Below are positions 27,046 to 36,257 of a stretch of 64,000 nucleotides of DNA, piece after piece. The stretch is from Arenibacter algicola (GTDB lineage: Bacteria > Bacteroidota > Bacteroidia > Flavobacteriales > Flavobacteriaceae): positions 930,001 to 994,000 of the forward strand of contig NZ_JPOO01000001.1 in NCBI RefSeq assembly GCF_000733925.1. Reading direction: 5' to 3'. Position 1 is the first letter of the stretch. Each line of letters starts with the position of its first letter. Below the pieces are notes generated by a model, which saw only the letters and a list, made by a program, of their open reading frames with translations, was not told where the DNA came from and did no database searches. The translations under genes were made by a program, and so were the position numbers.

Positions 27046-27224
27046 GTGTAGGAGTCGCGAGTCTGCCTCGCCGTCAGGCAGGCCTGCCTTAGTCGGCCAG
27101 ACTGGTGTCAGACTTCGTGCCTATAAAGATTACTCCCCCTCCTTGGGGTCCACGCACGCAATTGCGATTAAATTACTCCCCCCTCCTTGGGAGGGGGGGA
27201 GGTCCATTTCAAGGAGATTTATTG
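27046..27224. repeat. GC-rich palindrome-containing intergenic element
   Basis: A 179-bp GC-rich stretch unlike its AT-rich surroundings. It holds the perfect palindrome GGCAGGCCTGCC (27077-27088). It also holds two related C-runs, TTACTCCCCCTCCTTGGGG (near 27130) and TTACTCCCCCCTCCTTGGG (near 27173), the second continuing as a GGAGGGGGGGA hairpin arm. No gene is credible in it. Such C-run/G-run hairpins recur between genes in Bacteroidota genomes. Confidence 0.55.
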
Positions 27225-30200
27225 TTATTCCGTTGTTACCTTTAGGGTTTCTAAATAGGCTACCAAATCTACCAAGTCTTCCTCCGGCATAATATTGGCC
27301 AAGCCTTCTGTCATTAGTGATTGTTCCAGGGCGTCCTGTTCGCTTATATCCTGCAATTCCAAGATCTTTTGGGTGCCTCCCATCATTTTTATGGTTATTT
27401 CATCCTCTGTCCTGCTTAAGATGTATCCTTTATAAGTTTTTCCATCTTTCATTTTAAAAGAGTAACCTTCAAAACCAAAATTGATTCCAGCACTGGGATA
27501 TATAATATTGGAGTATAAAAATTGCTTCGAAAGTTTATTGCCTATATCGGATAATTCCGGTCCAAATTCAATTCCTGTACCTGCAGCCATATGACAGGAA
27601 CTGCAATAGGTGGCGTAAACTTCCTTCCCGTGGGTAGCATTGCCCTTGCGTTCTACCAATTTGGAAATATCCAGGGCTCCATCCCCTTGAGCGGTTAAGA
27701 ATTTAGGGGCATTGGTTCTTATCTCATTGTTCCAGCTGGTCATAAGTTTTAGGACTGTTGTTGTTTTAAATTCTTCCGCCAATCTGTCCTCCTTTAACAT
27801 TTGGTATAATTCCTCCTGCCCGGATCCAGTATTACCCAGTGTTTCTATCATTTTTCTGGTAAGTGCATGACCTAATTCCTGGGAGGAAATATTCTCTTTT
27901 AGCAGTGCAATGGCCGTTGGATTGGATATTCCGCTTAGTCTCTCCAATATAACCATCTTGGAAGATTCCGGTGCTTGGGAATGAAGGAACGTGCCTATCA
28001 ATGTGGCCCCCTCATTATTGAGAAGAAGGTTGGCGGCTTCCTTGCCAATATCAGTGTTGGACCCGTTGGCCAATACGCGAAACAGGGCCTCATTCTGGTT
28101 TTTTAACTCCAAGTTTTTGATGGCCATGATCCATTCCGGTGTTCCTTCAATTTTGGGAAGCACTTCTTTGACCAATTTAATATTTTTGGGCGAACTAGAT
28201 ACAAATTTGGCGTCCACTTGCCCTATAGCGTATGCCTGAATTTGGTTTTTAAGGGGATGGCTCCAAGTAAGCATGTCCATTAGGTAACTGTTTTTGCTAG
28301 GGTGATCTTTAAAATTGAGGGCCCTAAAATAGGAAGCTAATTTGGTAGATTGCACCTTCTGATCTTTGATTAGAGATACCAACATAGGAACCGATTCTTT
28401 GGCCCGGATGCGCCACACTATTTCTTTTCCGGCCTCACTTTGCCAGTTTTCCCCAACATTGCTTTTCCATGCATTAAAGTATAGTTCAGGAAATTTATCC
28501 GCCCCAATACCCAGGGCTTCCAAATACCATCTGTCACCAGTAGTATGCTTAGCGGCTAAATGGGCCCATTGTTCGGCTGCTGTTTCGGTACCTATAAATC
28601 TTAGTGCAATGGCTACTTCCCTTCTGACTTGTGCCGATTTATCGTCTGCTAAAAGGGATAAGTATTTCTCCAGATTTTCTGTGCCTTTAAGTCTTGCCAT
28701 TCGGATGCCCTGCATTCTATATTTGGGGTCTTCATCCATTAATGCTATTTCTATATAGTCGTTGCTTTTGGTAGGGATATACGAACCGATCCACAATGCC
28801 CGGGCTTTGGCTATACCCCCTTGGGCAATTAATTCGGATAAAAGGGGTTGGGCAGCTTCGCCCATGGAATGCAATTTTTGCCAAGATTGATAAAAGATGT
28901 CCATGTTTCCGGAAAGAAGTCCTTTAACCGCTCCATCTTGCGTCTTGGGGTCTATAGCAACTGGTCTATATTCCGGGGAAGTGGACAATCGGTAAATTCT
29001 TCCCCGTGCAATGTCTTCCGCCTTGTGTCCGCCAACGCCCCCATCATACCAATCGGAAATAAAAAGGGAGCCGTCGGGTGCAATGGTAACATCGTCCGGC
29101 CTAAACCAATTGTCTTTACTCTTTACCAGATTTTCAATTTTAGCGGAATAACCCGCTTCTGATTCGCTTATAATATAAGCACGGACCACATTATGGCCGG
29201 GTTCGGCATGTATGGGCTGGTTTTGAAATTTTTGAGGCAACATATTGTCCTCATAAAAAAGGATGCCACATGGGGATCCGGATCCGGTCTGTAGCAAATT
29301 GGGGACGGTTCCCGGGTCGTTTAAATGCCAATGCCTTTTGGGGATGTCGTTATCCCATCCTGTTCTTCTCTCCCGCCAGCTTGCACCCGACAACAAATCC
29401 CTATATCCATAATTGCCATATTCCATAACATAGTTTATTCGCGTCCCCCTATTGCCGTCATCATCATTGTCAGATTGCCATAAACCGCCATAAGAATCAA
29501 TAGTAATTTCATATGGGTTCCTAAAATTATGCCCTAAAACCTCCAGATTGGTTCCGTCCATATTCATTCTAAAAGCCATCCCTTCCCTGTAGGGCTGGCC
29601 ATCCGCCAATATTTTTTGACCATGCATGTCCATAACGGCCTCGCCATTTTTGTCCAATAATTGCTTGCCATTGTTGCCGAAGTTGAAATAAAGTCTACCA
29701 TCTGGGCCAAAGACAAAAGCATGTACCCCGTGGTCGTGGTCTACCCCTTCTATGCCTTGGAAGAGTATTTCTTTTGAATCCGGTACATCATCCCCGTCCT
29801 CGTCGGTAAAGATGAAAACCTTGGGACTAACCGATATGATAACCTTATTTCCCAATACGGCTATGCCCAAAGCTGCATTGATGTCCTCTCCTTGGTAGAA
29901 CACCTTGGAAGTATCGGCTTTGCCATCTCCATCGGTGTCTTCAAGAATTAGGATGCGATCCCCGCTATCGTCATAGGTATTATCAGGATTGGCGAACAAT
30001 CTGTAATTCCGCGCTTCACAGACCCATATTCTACCTTTGGCATCTATGGCCATATTGGTAGGGTTTGTGACCATAGGTTCCGAAGCAAATAGCCCAAGAT
30101 TTAATCCTTCCGCTACCTCCATGGAGGCCAGGGCAAACTCGGGATTTCTTTTTTCCTGTTCTGAAAGCGATAGAAAATCAATATTTGCTTTTGGTTGGTC

Positions 30201-30272
30201 CTTGCAGGAAGAAAAGCTGCCCAGGGCCATAATAATTACCAAAGTTTTGGTGGCAATTTGGTTTTGAAACAT
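27225..30272 (-). CDS. PVC-type membrane-bound dehydrogenase-like lipoprotein with HEAT repeats and heme-binding domain
   Basis: A 1015-residue exported protein. The start at 30272 gives MFQNQIATKTLVIIM and a lipoprotein signal with Cys in FSSCKD; the frame extends to 30317 but without a signal sequence. N-terminal region (about 40-450): a beta-propeller of the glucose/sorbosone dehydrogenase type with VCEARNYRLF and DHDHGVHAFVFGPDGRLYFN. Middle (about 480-860): helical HEAT-like repeats. C-terminus: cytochrome c motif CSSCH (about 890) and a Pirellula/Verrucomicrobium-type heme-binding domain. It probably oxidises sugars or related compounds in the periplasm; the substrate is unknown. Flanked by GC-rich palindromic stretches. 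Confidence 0.87.
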   Translation of the reverse strand: MFQNQIATKTLVIIMALGSFSSCKDQPKANIDFLSLSEQEKRNPEFALASMEVAEGLNLGLFASEPMVTNPTNMAIDAKGRIWVCEARNYRLFANPDNTYDDSGDRILILEDTDGDGKADTSKVFYQGEDINAALGIAVLGNKVIISVSPKVFIFTDEDGDDVPDSKEILFQGIEGVDHDHGVHAFVFGPDGRLYFNFGNNGKQLLDKNGEAVMDMHGQKILADGQPYREGMAFRMNMDGTNLEVLGHNFRNPYEITIDSYGGLWQSDNDDDGNRGTRINYVMEYGNYGYRDLLSGASWRERRTGWDNDIPKRHWHLNDPGTVPNLLQTGSGSPCGILFYEDNMLPQKFQNQPIHAEPGHNVVRAYIISESEAGYSAKIENLVKSKDNWFRPDDVTIAPDGSLFISDWYDGGVGGHKAEDIARGRIYRLSTSPEYRPVAIDPKTQDGAVKGLLSGNMDIFYQSWQKLHSMGEAAQPLLSELIAQGGIAKARALWIGSYIPTKSNDYIEIALMDEDPKYRMQGIRMARLKGTENLEKYLSLLADDKSAQVRREVAIALRFIGTETAAEQWAHLAAKHTTGDRWYLEALGIGADKFPELYFNAWKSNVGENWQSEAGKEIVWRIRAKESVPMLVSLIKDQKVQSTKLASYFRALNFKDHPSKNSYLMDMLTWSHPLKNQIQAYAIGQVDAKFVSSSPKNIKLVKEVLPKIEGTPEWIMAIKNLELKNQNEALFRVLANGSNTDIGKEAANLLLNNEGATLIGTFLHSQAPESSKMVILERLSGISNPTAIALLKENISSQELGHALTRKMIETLGNTGSGQEELYQMLKEDRLAEEFKTTTVLKLMTSWNNEIRTNAPKFLTAQGDGALDISKLVERKGNATHGKEVYATYCSSCHMAAGTGIEFGPELSDIGNKLSKQFLYSNIIYPSAGINFGFEGYSFKMKDGKTYKGYILSRTEDEITIKMMGGTQKILELQDISEQDALEQSLMTEGLANIMPEEDLVDLVAYLETLKVTTE

Positions 30273-30761
30273 ATGAACGTTTTTGGTTGTCCCACAATTT
30301 ACCAAAAAAACTGGCATTAATTTAAAATAATGTTATAGTGTTTCGGTGGGGAATGCCCCAAAGTTTACTCGATAATCGAGATTATAATGCACCGCCGCTT
30401 GCCTGCCCGTTCCTGCATAGGCGGGCCTGCCCGTTATCCGTTCGGGCGTCGAAATCCAAAATAAGGGTTCTTTCAATGCTTCGCGGTCCTCCCTTTGTGT
30501 GCAGACAGGCTTGCCCCGAAGTAGTTTGCTTAAAATTTACTTTATTAAAGCAGTTGCCTATTGACGATTGGGAGGGGGTAATTGAACTTGACATTAAAAT
30601 AATGAAAACAATGGAGGAAAAACAGTATTTTAGTTAGCAGGAAAATTCAGGGAATGCACATAGAATAAGCAGGTTTTTTAGCTGGATGGCATAGACCGTA
30701 ATCTTGCCTATTAGTTATTGGATAATTCATAAATTAAAGCAACTATTAACTTTTGAAATAG
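30273..30761. other. intergenic region with GC-rich palindromes
   Basis: A 489-bp gap. Between about 30390 and 30530 it is GC-rich with small hairpins: CTCGATAATCGAG (30368-30380) and CGGGCCTGCCCG (30422-30433). Its sequence style resembles the element at 27046-27224. A 99-codon open frame (30338-30637) crosses it but looks like translated repeat. The last ~100 bp are AT-rich and probably hold the promoter of the gene at 30762. Confidence 0.5.
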
Positions 30762-31943
30762 ATGAAAAAATTACTCGGACTTATTGCAATTTCATTTTTT
30801 GGTTTAACCGTTTATGGTCAGGATAACATGTTGTGTGTTGGAAGTTATTGGACAGAGGATGAGGCAAATATTGTGATGAAAAAATTTGCCTCTGAATGGA
30901 ACGACTTGGAGTCCTGGGAACAAAGGGCGTTAAGAATTAAAAAGGGTATTACAGATGGTATGCAACTGGATAAAATGCCGAAAATAACGGGCAATTTTAA
31001 TCCCATTATCAGAAATACCAGGATTATGGAAGGTTATATTGTAGAAAATATTGCCATTGAGAGCTTTCCAGGTTTCTTTGTTACTGGCAACCTGTATAGG
31101 CCTGCCGAAGAAAAGGGCAAGTATGCGGCCATTCTTAGTCCCCATGGCCATATGAAGGATAAAAGGTATACAGATTACATTCAGTGGCGTTGTGCTGCTT
31201 TGGCGAGAATGGGAGCGGTAGTTTTTGCCTATGATATGGTGGGTTATGCGGAAAGTACCCAAGTAAACCACAAAATGCCAATCGCCCTCTTATTGCAGAC
31301 CTGGAACAGTAAACGCGTATTGGAATATTTGCTTTCCAGACCCGATGTGGATTCGGAACGGGTAGGGATGACAGGAGCCTCTGGAGGCGGTACCCAAACC
31401 TTTGTTTTAACAGCTATAGATGATCGAATAAAGGTAGCTGCACCTGTAGTACAGGTTTCTGCCCACTTTTTTGGAGGATGTGTTTGTGAGAGTGGAATGC
31501 CAATACACAAAAGTGCCGACCACCAAACCAATAATGTGGAGATAGCGGCCCTTTGCGCCCCAAGACCTTTATTATTGGTGTCAGATGGTTCCGACTGGAC
31601 AAGAAACACACCAAGAATAGAGTATCCTTACATACAAAAGGTATATGCCCTATATGATGCAGAACATAAAGTGGAAAATGTTCATCTACCGGCCGAAAGA
31701 CACGATTACGGATATAATAAAAGAACGGCTCTCTACAATTTCTTTGACCACCATCTTGATCTTAACGCCGGAAAAATACCTTATGCTGAGGGTTATAAGG
31801 AAGATTTTGTTACTATTTTGCCCCCGGAAGATTTGATGGTTTTTGGCAAGGATAGTCTTAGGCCCAAGAATGCCCTGGAGGGAGATGAGGCGGTTATGGC
31901 GTATTTGAAAATAAAAGGTATTCAACCTCAGGGCAAGCCCTGA
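30762..31943 (+). CDS. secreted alpha/beta hydrolase (acetylxylan esterase/dienelactone hydrolase-like)
   Basis: A 393-residue exported hydrolase. A signal peptide ends at VYGQ (about residue 20). The nucleophile elbow is GASGGGTQTF (about 206-215). ILSPHGHMKDKRY and the conserved AERHDYGYNKR with His near the C-terminus complete a plausible serine-hydrolase triad. It probably acts in the periplasm on esters, perhaps from polysaccharides (inference). The last 11 codons and the stop are inside the 164-bp dispersed repeat (31911-32074), so the C-terminus may have been altered by its insertion. Confidence 0.85.
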   Translation: MKKLLGLIAISFFGLTVYGQDNMLCVGSYWTEDEANIVMKKFASEWNDLESWEQRALRIKKGITDGMQLDKMPKITGNFNPIIRNTRIMEGYIVENIAIESFPGFFVTGNLYRPAEEKGKYAAILSPHGHMKDKRYTDYIQWRCAALARMGAVVFAYDMVGYAESTQVNHKMPIALLLQTWNSKRVLEYLLSRPDVDSERVGMTGASGGGTQTFVLTAIDDRIKVAAPVVQVSAHFFGGCVCESGMPIHKSADHQTNNVEIAALCAPRPLLLVSDGSDWTRNTPRIEYPYIQKVYALYDAEHKVENVHLPAERHDYGYNKRTALYNFFDHHLDLNAGKIPYAEGYKEDFVTILPPEDLMVFGKDSLRPKNALEGDEAVMAYLKIKGIQPQGKP

Positions 31944-32074
31944 ACCCAATAATAGGAATCGACCCAAGGGGCGAGGTATTGAACCTAGATCCCGCCGAAA
32001 AAGGCGGGATTAGTACAACTTACAATTTTCAGTGCGTCTTACTGACTTCTCAAAATTGAGTTTCACTAATAAAA
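31911..32074 (-). repeat. 164-bp multi-hairpin dispersed repeat, copy B (inverted)
   Basis: The reverse complement of copy A at 17762-17925, of identical length with 8 mismatches. It keeps the ATCCCGCC/GGCGGGAT hairpin and the CAGGGC/GCCCTG stem; one arm of the TCGACCC stem carries a mismatch. It overlaps the 3' end of the esterase-like gene and lies just before the sulfurtransferase start. Confidence 0.9.
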
Positions 32075-32088
32075 GTAGATTAAAATAT

Positions 32089-32904
32089 ATGGAAATGAAT
32101 GGAATGATAGTATCGGCAGATTGGCTTAACGATAATTTGGAAATGCCCGATATCATAATTTTGGATGTGCGTTTACGCTATGTTCCAGCATCGTCCGAAT
32201 TAGATGACCTTAGGGTAAAGGGGGCTCGTATTTTTGATCTTGAAAACGATTTTAGTGATAAAAACAGCCAGTTCCCCAATACGCTTCCAAGTCAGGACCA
32301 TTTTGAACAGTCCTGTAGAAAATTGGGAATTAATAAATCCAGTAAGATTGTGGTCTATGATCATTTTGGAATTTATGTGAGTCCCAGGGCATGGTGGATG
32401 TTTAAGGTTATGGGTCTTCAGAATGTTAGTGTTTTGGACGGAGGGTTTCCGGAATGGAAGATAGCGGGATATGCAACGGAAAAAGTAATTGGACTGAAGT
32501 TTGAAATGGGTAATTTTAAAGCAGATTTCAATCCTGATATGGTGGTGAACTTTGAGGGGATAAGCGAAAATCTGAAAAGCAGAAAGGCTCTGGTCATAGA
32601 TGCCCGTTCCTCCGATCGTTTTCATGGCCTTGTTCCGGAACCGAGGAAAGAATTGAGAAGGGGGAATATTCCGAACTCCATTAATATCCCTTATGAAACT
32701 GTTCTTAAAGATGGAAAGTTTAAATCCCAAAACGAGTTGAAAGAAGTTTTTGATGATTTGGAATCGGAAGAGAGGCCGTTGGTGTTTAGTTGTGGATCCG
32801 GGGTTACGGCATGCATTGTTCTAATGGCAAGCGAAATGAGCTTAAAGAACGAAAATAAGGTTTACGATGGTTCATGGACCGAATATGCGCAAATAGCGGA
32901 TTAA
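32089..32904 (+). CDS. sulfurtransferase (thiosulfate/3-mercaptopyruvate type)
   Basis: About 271 residues, two rhodanese domains. The C-terminal active-site loop is CGSGVTA, the form typical of 3-mercaptopyruvate sulfurtransferases (SseA/TST). The N-terminal domain, IILDVRLR through VYDHFGIYVSPRAWWMFK, is the inactive copy. The open frame extends upstream to 32032, but those residues are encoded by the dispersed repeat. The start is therefore placed at MEMNGMIVSADWL (32089); 32104 is also possible. Probably cytosolic. Confidence 0.9.
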   Translation: MEMNGMIVSADWLNDNLEMPDIIILDVRLRYVPASSELDDLRVKGARIFDLENDFSDKNSQFPNTLPSQDHFEQSCRKLGINKSSKIVVYDHFGIYVSPRAWWMFKVMGLQNVSVLDGGFPEWKIAGYATEKVIGLKFEMGNFKADFNPDMVVNFEGISENLKSRKALVIDARSSDRFHGLVPEPRKELRRGNIPNSINIPYETVLKDGKFKSQNELKEVFDDLESEERPLVFSCGSGVTACIVLMASEMSLKNENKVYDGSWTEYAQIAD

Positions 32905-33016
32905 TTTTTACAGACATGCCCAAAATAATTATTCCAGTGGCCTAATAGATCTTTTAGGGTGTAACACTGGCTAGTGGAATTATATAATTTTTGTATTTTG
33001 CTCCGAAATAGTTTCA

Positions 33017-33448
33017 ATGTACCAACTGTCTTATTCTTCCAGAGCAACCCAAGATATTTCTGAAGAAGTTATTAGCGGCATTTTGACAACCTCCCGTGAG
33101 CGTAACAAGGCCATAGGAGTTACTGGCTGCCTAGTTTTTCATAAATTTTCCTTTATTCAAATAATTGAAGGTGAAAAAAACCATATAAAATCCCTGTTTG
33201 AAGATATTAGGCGGGATAAAAGGCACAGCGATGTAACATTGTTGTGGGAGGGCAAGAATAATGGAAGAAATTTTAGCGACTGGAATATGGCTTATTTTAC
33301 AGAATCCAAGGAAAGATCCGGTAGTGGGGAGATGAGGAATTTTGAAAGAAATTTATTTTTGTTATCAGAACTGTCCGCGGGTTCCACTTCTGTATTGAAC
33401 ATGTTTTGGATTAGTGTGCGTAAACTTATTTCTGGGGAGCTAATCTAA
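33017..33448 (+). CDS. BLUF-domain blue-light sensor protein
   Basis: A 143-residue protein that is almost entirely a BLUF (FAD-based blue-light) domain. The photochemical residues are present: Tyr6 in QLSYSS, Asn30 in RERNKAIGVTG, Gln48 in FIQIIEG, and Trp89/Met91 in DWNMAYF. Residues 95-143 are helical cap only, so there is no fused output domain; short BLUF proteins signal through protein partners. The start at 33017 gives the standard MYQLSY. It stands between the sulfurtransferase and modA with no obvious partner gene. Confidence 0.93.
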   Translation: MYQLSYSSRATQDISEEVISGILTTSRERNKAIGVTGCLVFHKFSFIQIIEGEKNHIKSLFEDIRRDKRHSDVTLLWEGKNNGRNFSDWNMAYFTESKERSGSGEMRNFERNLFLLSELSAGSTSVLNMFWISVRKLISGELI

Positions 33449-33499
33449 TTGGAACTTGACCCCTCTCTCTTTTGACGATCAAAATTTACCCAATAAAAA

Positions 33500-34288
33500 A
33501 TGTTTAACAGCGAAAGAACAATGAAGGGATGCAATTCGCGATGGCTGGGTTTAATGCTGTTAACCGCTATATTAATTGGGTGCCAAGATAATCACGACAA
33601 TAAAATTATAGTAGCCACAGCGGCCAATATGGAGTCTGCCATGCGGGCTTTGACAATTGAATATACACACAAAACTGGAGTGGAATTCGAGTTAATTGTT
33701 GGGTCATCGGGAAAATTAACAGCACAGATTATTGAAGGTGCCCCTTATGATATTTTTGTTGCTGCCAATATGAAATATCCTGAAGCTGTTTATGCCGGGG
33801 GAAAAGCTAAGAATGAGCCTAAAGTCTATGCCAAAGGAAAATTGGTGCTATGGTCAATGGTTGAAAATACCCCCGTTTCAATTGCTGCATTGTCCGATCC
33901 CGTTGTTGAACACATTGCTTTGGCAAATCCCAAGACTGCCCCGTATGGCGTTGCCGCCCAAGAAGTTTTGCAACATTACGGCCTTAATGAAATCTTAGGA
34001 GCTAAATTAGTCTTTGGGGAAAGTATTGGCCAGACCGATCAATTCATTATTTCCCGAGCAGCCCAAATAGGTTTTACGGCCTTATCAACAGTTTTATCCC
34101 CAGAAATGAAAGGGAAAGGGAGTTGGATTCCAATAAACCCATCGCTATACTCCAATATTAATCAAGGTGTAGTGCTTGTAGAGCGGAAAGAAGACACTAA
34201 TCAGTATGCACTGGGCTTTTATGACTTTCTTTTTTCAGTTGAAGCCAAGGAGATATTAAAAGAATTTGGATATTTGGTAGATGAATAG
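33500..34288 (+). CDS. modA: molybdate ABC transporter substrate-binding protein
   Basis: A 262-residue periplasmic-binding protein, exported as a lipoprotein (Cys in LIGCQD, about residue 28). VATAANMESAMRAL, GSSGKLTAQIIEGAPYDIFVAAN (in parts) and the FVFGES-like LVFGESIGQTDQF segment are typical of ModA. It binds molybdate or tungstate. An internal ATG at 33521 would also preserve the signal peptide. It overlaps the next gene by 8 nt, the start of a tight modA-TOBE-modB-modC operon. Confidence 0.93.
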   Translation: MFNSERTMKGCNSRWLGLMLLTAILIGCQDNHDNKIIVATAANMESAMRALTIEYTHKTGVEFELIVGSSGKLTAQIIEGAPYDIFVAANMKYPEAVYAGGKAKNEPKVYAKGKLVLWSMVENTPVSIAALSDPVVEHIALANPKTAPYGVAAQEVLQHYGLNEILGAKLVFGESIGQTDQFIISRAAQIGFTALSTVLSPEMKGKGSWIPINPSLYSNINQGVVLVERKEDTNQYALGFYDFLFSVEAKEILKEFGYLVDE

Positions 34289-34682
34289 TTTTCTGGGTCA
34301 TATAACAGAAGTTACAACCAATGGTACCATGTCCATTGTATGTGTTGGGGTTGGCAACGGTGAGGAATTAATGTCCGTGGTTATAGATAGCCCCGAAACT
34401 GCCCCTTATTTGAAAAAGGGCAACAAGGTGAATGTCCTGTTTAAGGAAATGGAGGTGGCGATCACTACCCAAAAGGAATTGGATATTAGTATAGAAAATA
34501 GGATTGCTGGAAACATTGCCAGTATTGAAGAGGGAGTTTTGTTGAGTAGATTGATTTTGGAGACCAAAATAGGGGAGGTCATTGCTATAATAAGCACTAA
34601 GAGTGTAGGGCAAATGGGATTGGTTGAAAAGATGAACGTGATGATAATGGTTAAATTGAATGAGATAATACTGGCACCATAA
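34281..34682 (+). CDS. stand-alone TOBE/Mop-domain molybdate-binding protein
   Basis: A 133-residue protein with two TOBE/Mop repeats (about 1-65 and 70-130; ISIENRIAGNIASIEEGVL starts the second). Di-Mop proteins bind molybdate oxyanions in the cytosol and serve as storage or sensing modules. Encoded within the transporter operon: overlaps modA by 8 nt and modB by 1 nt. Whether it stores or senses molybdate is not shown by sequence. Confidence 0.85.
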   Translation: MNSFLGHITEVTTNGTMSIVCVGVGNGEELMSVVIDSPETAPYLKKGNKVNVLFKEMEVAITTQKELDISIENRIAGNIASIEEGVLLSRLILETKIGEVIAIISTKSVGQMGLVEKMNVMIMVKLNEIILAP

Positions 34683-35353
34683 TGGATTGGCAACCTTTAG
34701 TACTTACCTTTAAGCTTGCGGTGGTTACTACGGCGATATTGTTTGTGGTTTCTATTCCTATTGCCAATTGGTTGTCAAGTACCAAATCCAAAATAAGGCC
34801 TGTCTTGGAAACTTTGGTAAGTATGCCCTTGGTCTTGCCACCTACCGTATTGGGGTTTTATATGCTTGTGGCCTTTAGTCCAGAAAATGCCTTTGGGAAT
34901 TGGTTAAATGAATGGCTGGGAATCAAGCTTATATTTTCTTTCGGAGGTTTGGTAGTGGCTTCGGTCATTTATAGCTTGCCGTTTATGGTGCAACCCATTC
35001 AAGCGGGACTTTCCTCCCTGCCTTCTACATTAAAGGAAGCTTCCTATACTATGGGGAAATCGAAAATAACTACACTGCTAAAAATTTTGTTGCCCAATAT
35101 TAAACCTTCTCTTCTAACAGGTGTTGTACTTTCATTTGCCCATACGGTTGGCGAGTTTGGCGTGGTGCTTATGATTGGTGGGAATATGCCCGGTAAGACC
35201 AAAGTGGCCTCTATTGCCATATATGATGAAGTGGAGGCGCTTAATTATGCTGCTGCCAATAACTATTCATTGATATTGTTTTCCGTAACTTTTATTATTC
35301 TGTTGCTGGTTTATCTAACCAATGGAGGGTATTTTAAACGCTATGCTCCATGA
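34682..35353 (+). CDS. modB: molybdate ABC transporter permease
   Basis: A 223-residue inner-membrane permease with about five or six membrane segments. The coupling-helix EAA-type motif is EASYTMGKSKITTLLKILLP (about 119-138), and MPLVLPPTVLGFYML is typical of ModB. Its start overlaps the TOBE gene by 1 nt and its end overlaps modC by 4 nt (ATGA). Confidence 0.95.
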   Translation: MDWQPLVLTFKLAVVTTAILFVVSIPIANWLSSTKSKIRPVLETLVSMPLVLPPTVLGFYMLVAFSPENAFGNWLNEWLGIKLIFSFGGLVVASVIYSLPFMVQPIQAGLSSLPSTLKEASYTMGKSKITTLLKILLPNIKPSLLTGVVLSFAHTVGEFGVVLMIGGNMPGKTKVASIAIYDEVEALNYAAANNYSLILFSVTFIILLLVYLTNGGYFKRYAP

Positions 35354-36222
35354 TAAGTTTAAACCTAAAAAAAACATTGAAATCTGCCGGAGGGAATATT
35401 GATCTGGATATGCAATTGGTCATTGAAAAGGGGCAATTTGTTACCTTATTTGGGGAATCCGGTGCCGGAAAAACATCTACCTTAAGAATGCTGAGTGGTT
35501 TGTTGAAACCAGATAGCGGAACCATAAGAGTGGGTGAAACAACGTGGTTCGACAGTCGTAAAAATATTGATCTTAAACCCCAACAACGGAAGCTGGGATA
35601 CGTTTTTCAGGACTATGCCCTCTTTCCCAACATGAGCGTTCGTCAAAATTTAGAATACGCCCTTCAGAAAAATCAGGATAGAACCATAATAGAGGAGTTG
35701 TTGGAATTTGCCGAACTTGGCGACTTGGATCAAAGAAAACCAGAAACCCTATCCGGGGGGCAAAAACAACGCGTGGCATTGGCCAGGGCATTGGTCCAAC
35801 GACCTGAAATATTAATATTGGACGAACCTTTGTCGGCCTTGGATTTAAAAATGAGGATAAAGTTACAGGAATATCTTTTGCAGGTTCATAAGAAATATAA
35901 ACTAACCACTATATTGGTAAGTCATGATATTGGGGAAATAGTTAAACTATCGGATAGGGTCTTTGAGCTTCAAAATGGTAGCGTAATTAAAAAAGGTACG
36001 GCTGCCGAATTTTTTGGACTAAACAAGACCAGTGCTAAATTTAGATTCTCAGGGGAGGTGTTAAAGATACAAAGGGAAGATGTTTTGTATGTAATTTCCG
36101 TACTGATCGGCAACGATATTATTAAGGTGGTTGCGGATCGGACCGAGGCCAATAATTTTAAGATAGGAGATCAGGTTTTGGTCGCTTCAAAAGCCTTTAA
36201 TCCAATAATTCAAAAAATATAA
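35350..36222 (+). CDS. modC: molybdate ABC transporter ATP-binding protein
   Basis: A 290-residue ATPase. Walker A GESGAGKTST (about 35-44), signature LSGGQKQRVALARAL, Walker B ILILDEPLSALD and H-loop LVSHD are intact. The C-terminal ~65 residues form a TOBE-like domain, as in ModC. Last gene of the modA-TOBE-modB-modC operon. No molybdoenzyme or cofactor gene lies in the window. Confidence 0.95.
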   Translation: MISLNLKKTLKSAGGNIDLDMQLVIEKGQFVTLFGESGAGKTSTLRMLSGLLKPDSGTIRVGETTWFDSRKNIDLKPQQRKLGYVFQDYALFPNMSVRQNLEYALQKNQDRTIIEELLEFAELGDLDQRKPETLSGGQKQRVALARALVQRPEILILDEPLSALDLKMRIKLQEYLLQVHKKYKLTTILVSHDIGEIVKLSDRVFELQNGSVIKKGTAAEFFGLNKTSAKFRFSGEVLKIQREDVLYVISVLIGNDIIKVVADRTEANNFKIGDQVLVASKAFNPIIQKI

Positions 36223-36257
36223 TTCACGGTTATTGTCGGCTAAAAATACATTTAAGC

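Noticed and set aside
30338..30637. 99-codon plus-strand open frame
   Set aside because: It crosses GC-rich palindromes, has odd Cys/Pro/Arg-rich composition and no recognisable domain; it looks like translated repeat.
32032..32088. Upstream extension of the sulfurtransferase
   Set aside because: Most of these codons come from the dispersed repeat and are not part of the rhodanese fold.
33500..36222. Molybdenum-cofactor riboswitch before modA
   Set aside because: Only 51 bp separate the BLUF gene from modA, with no structured element of suitable size.
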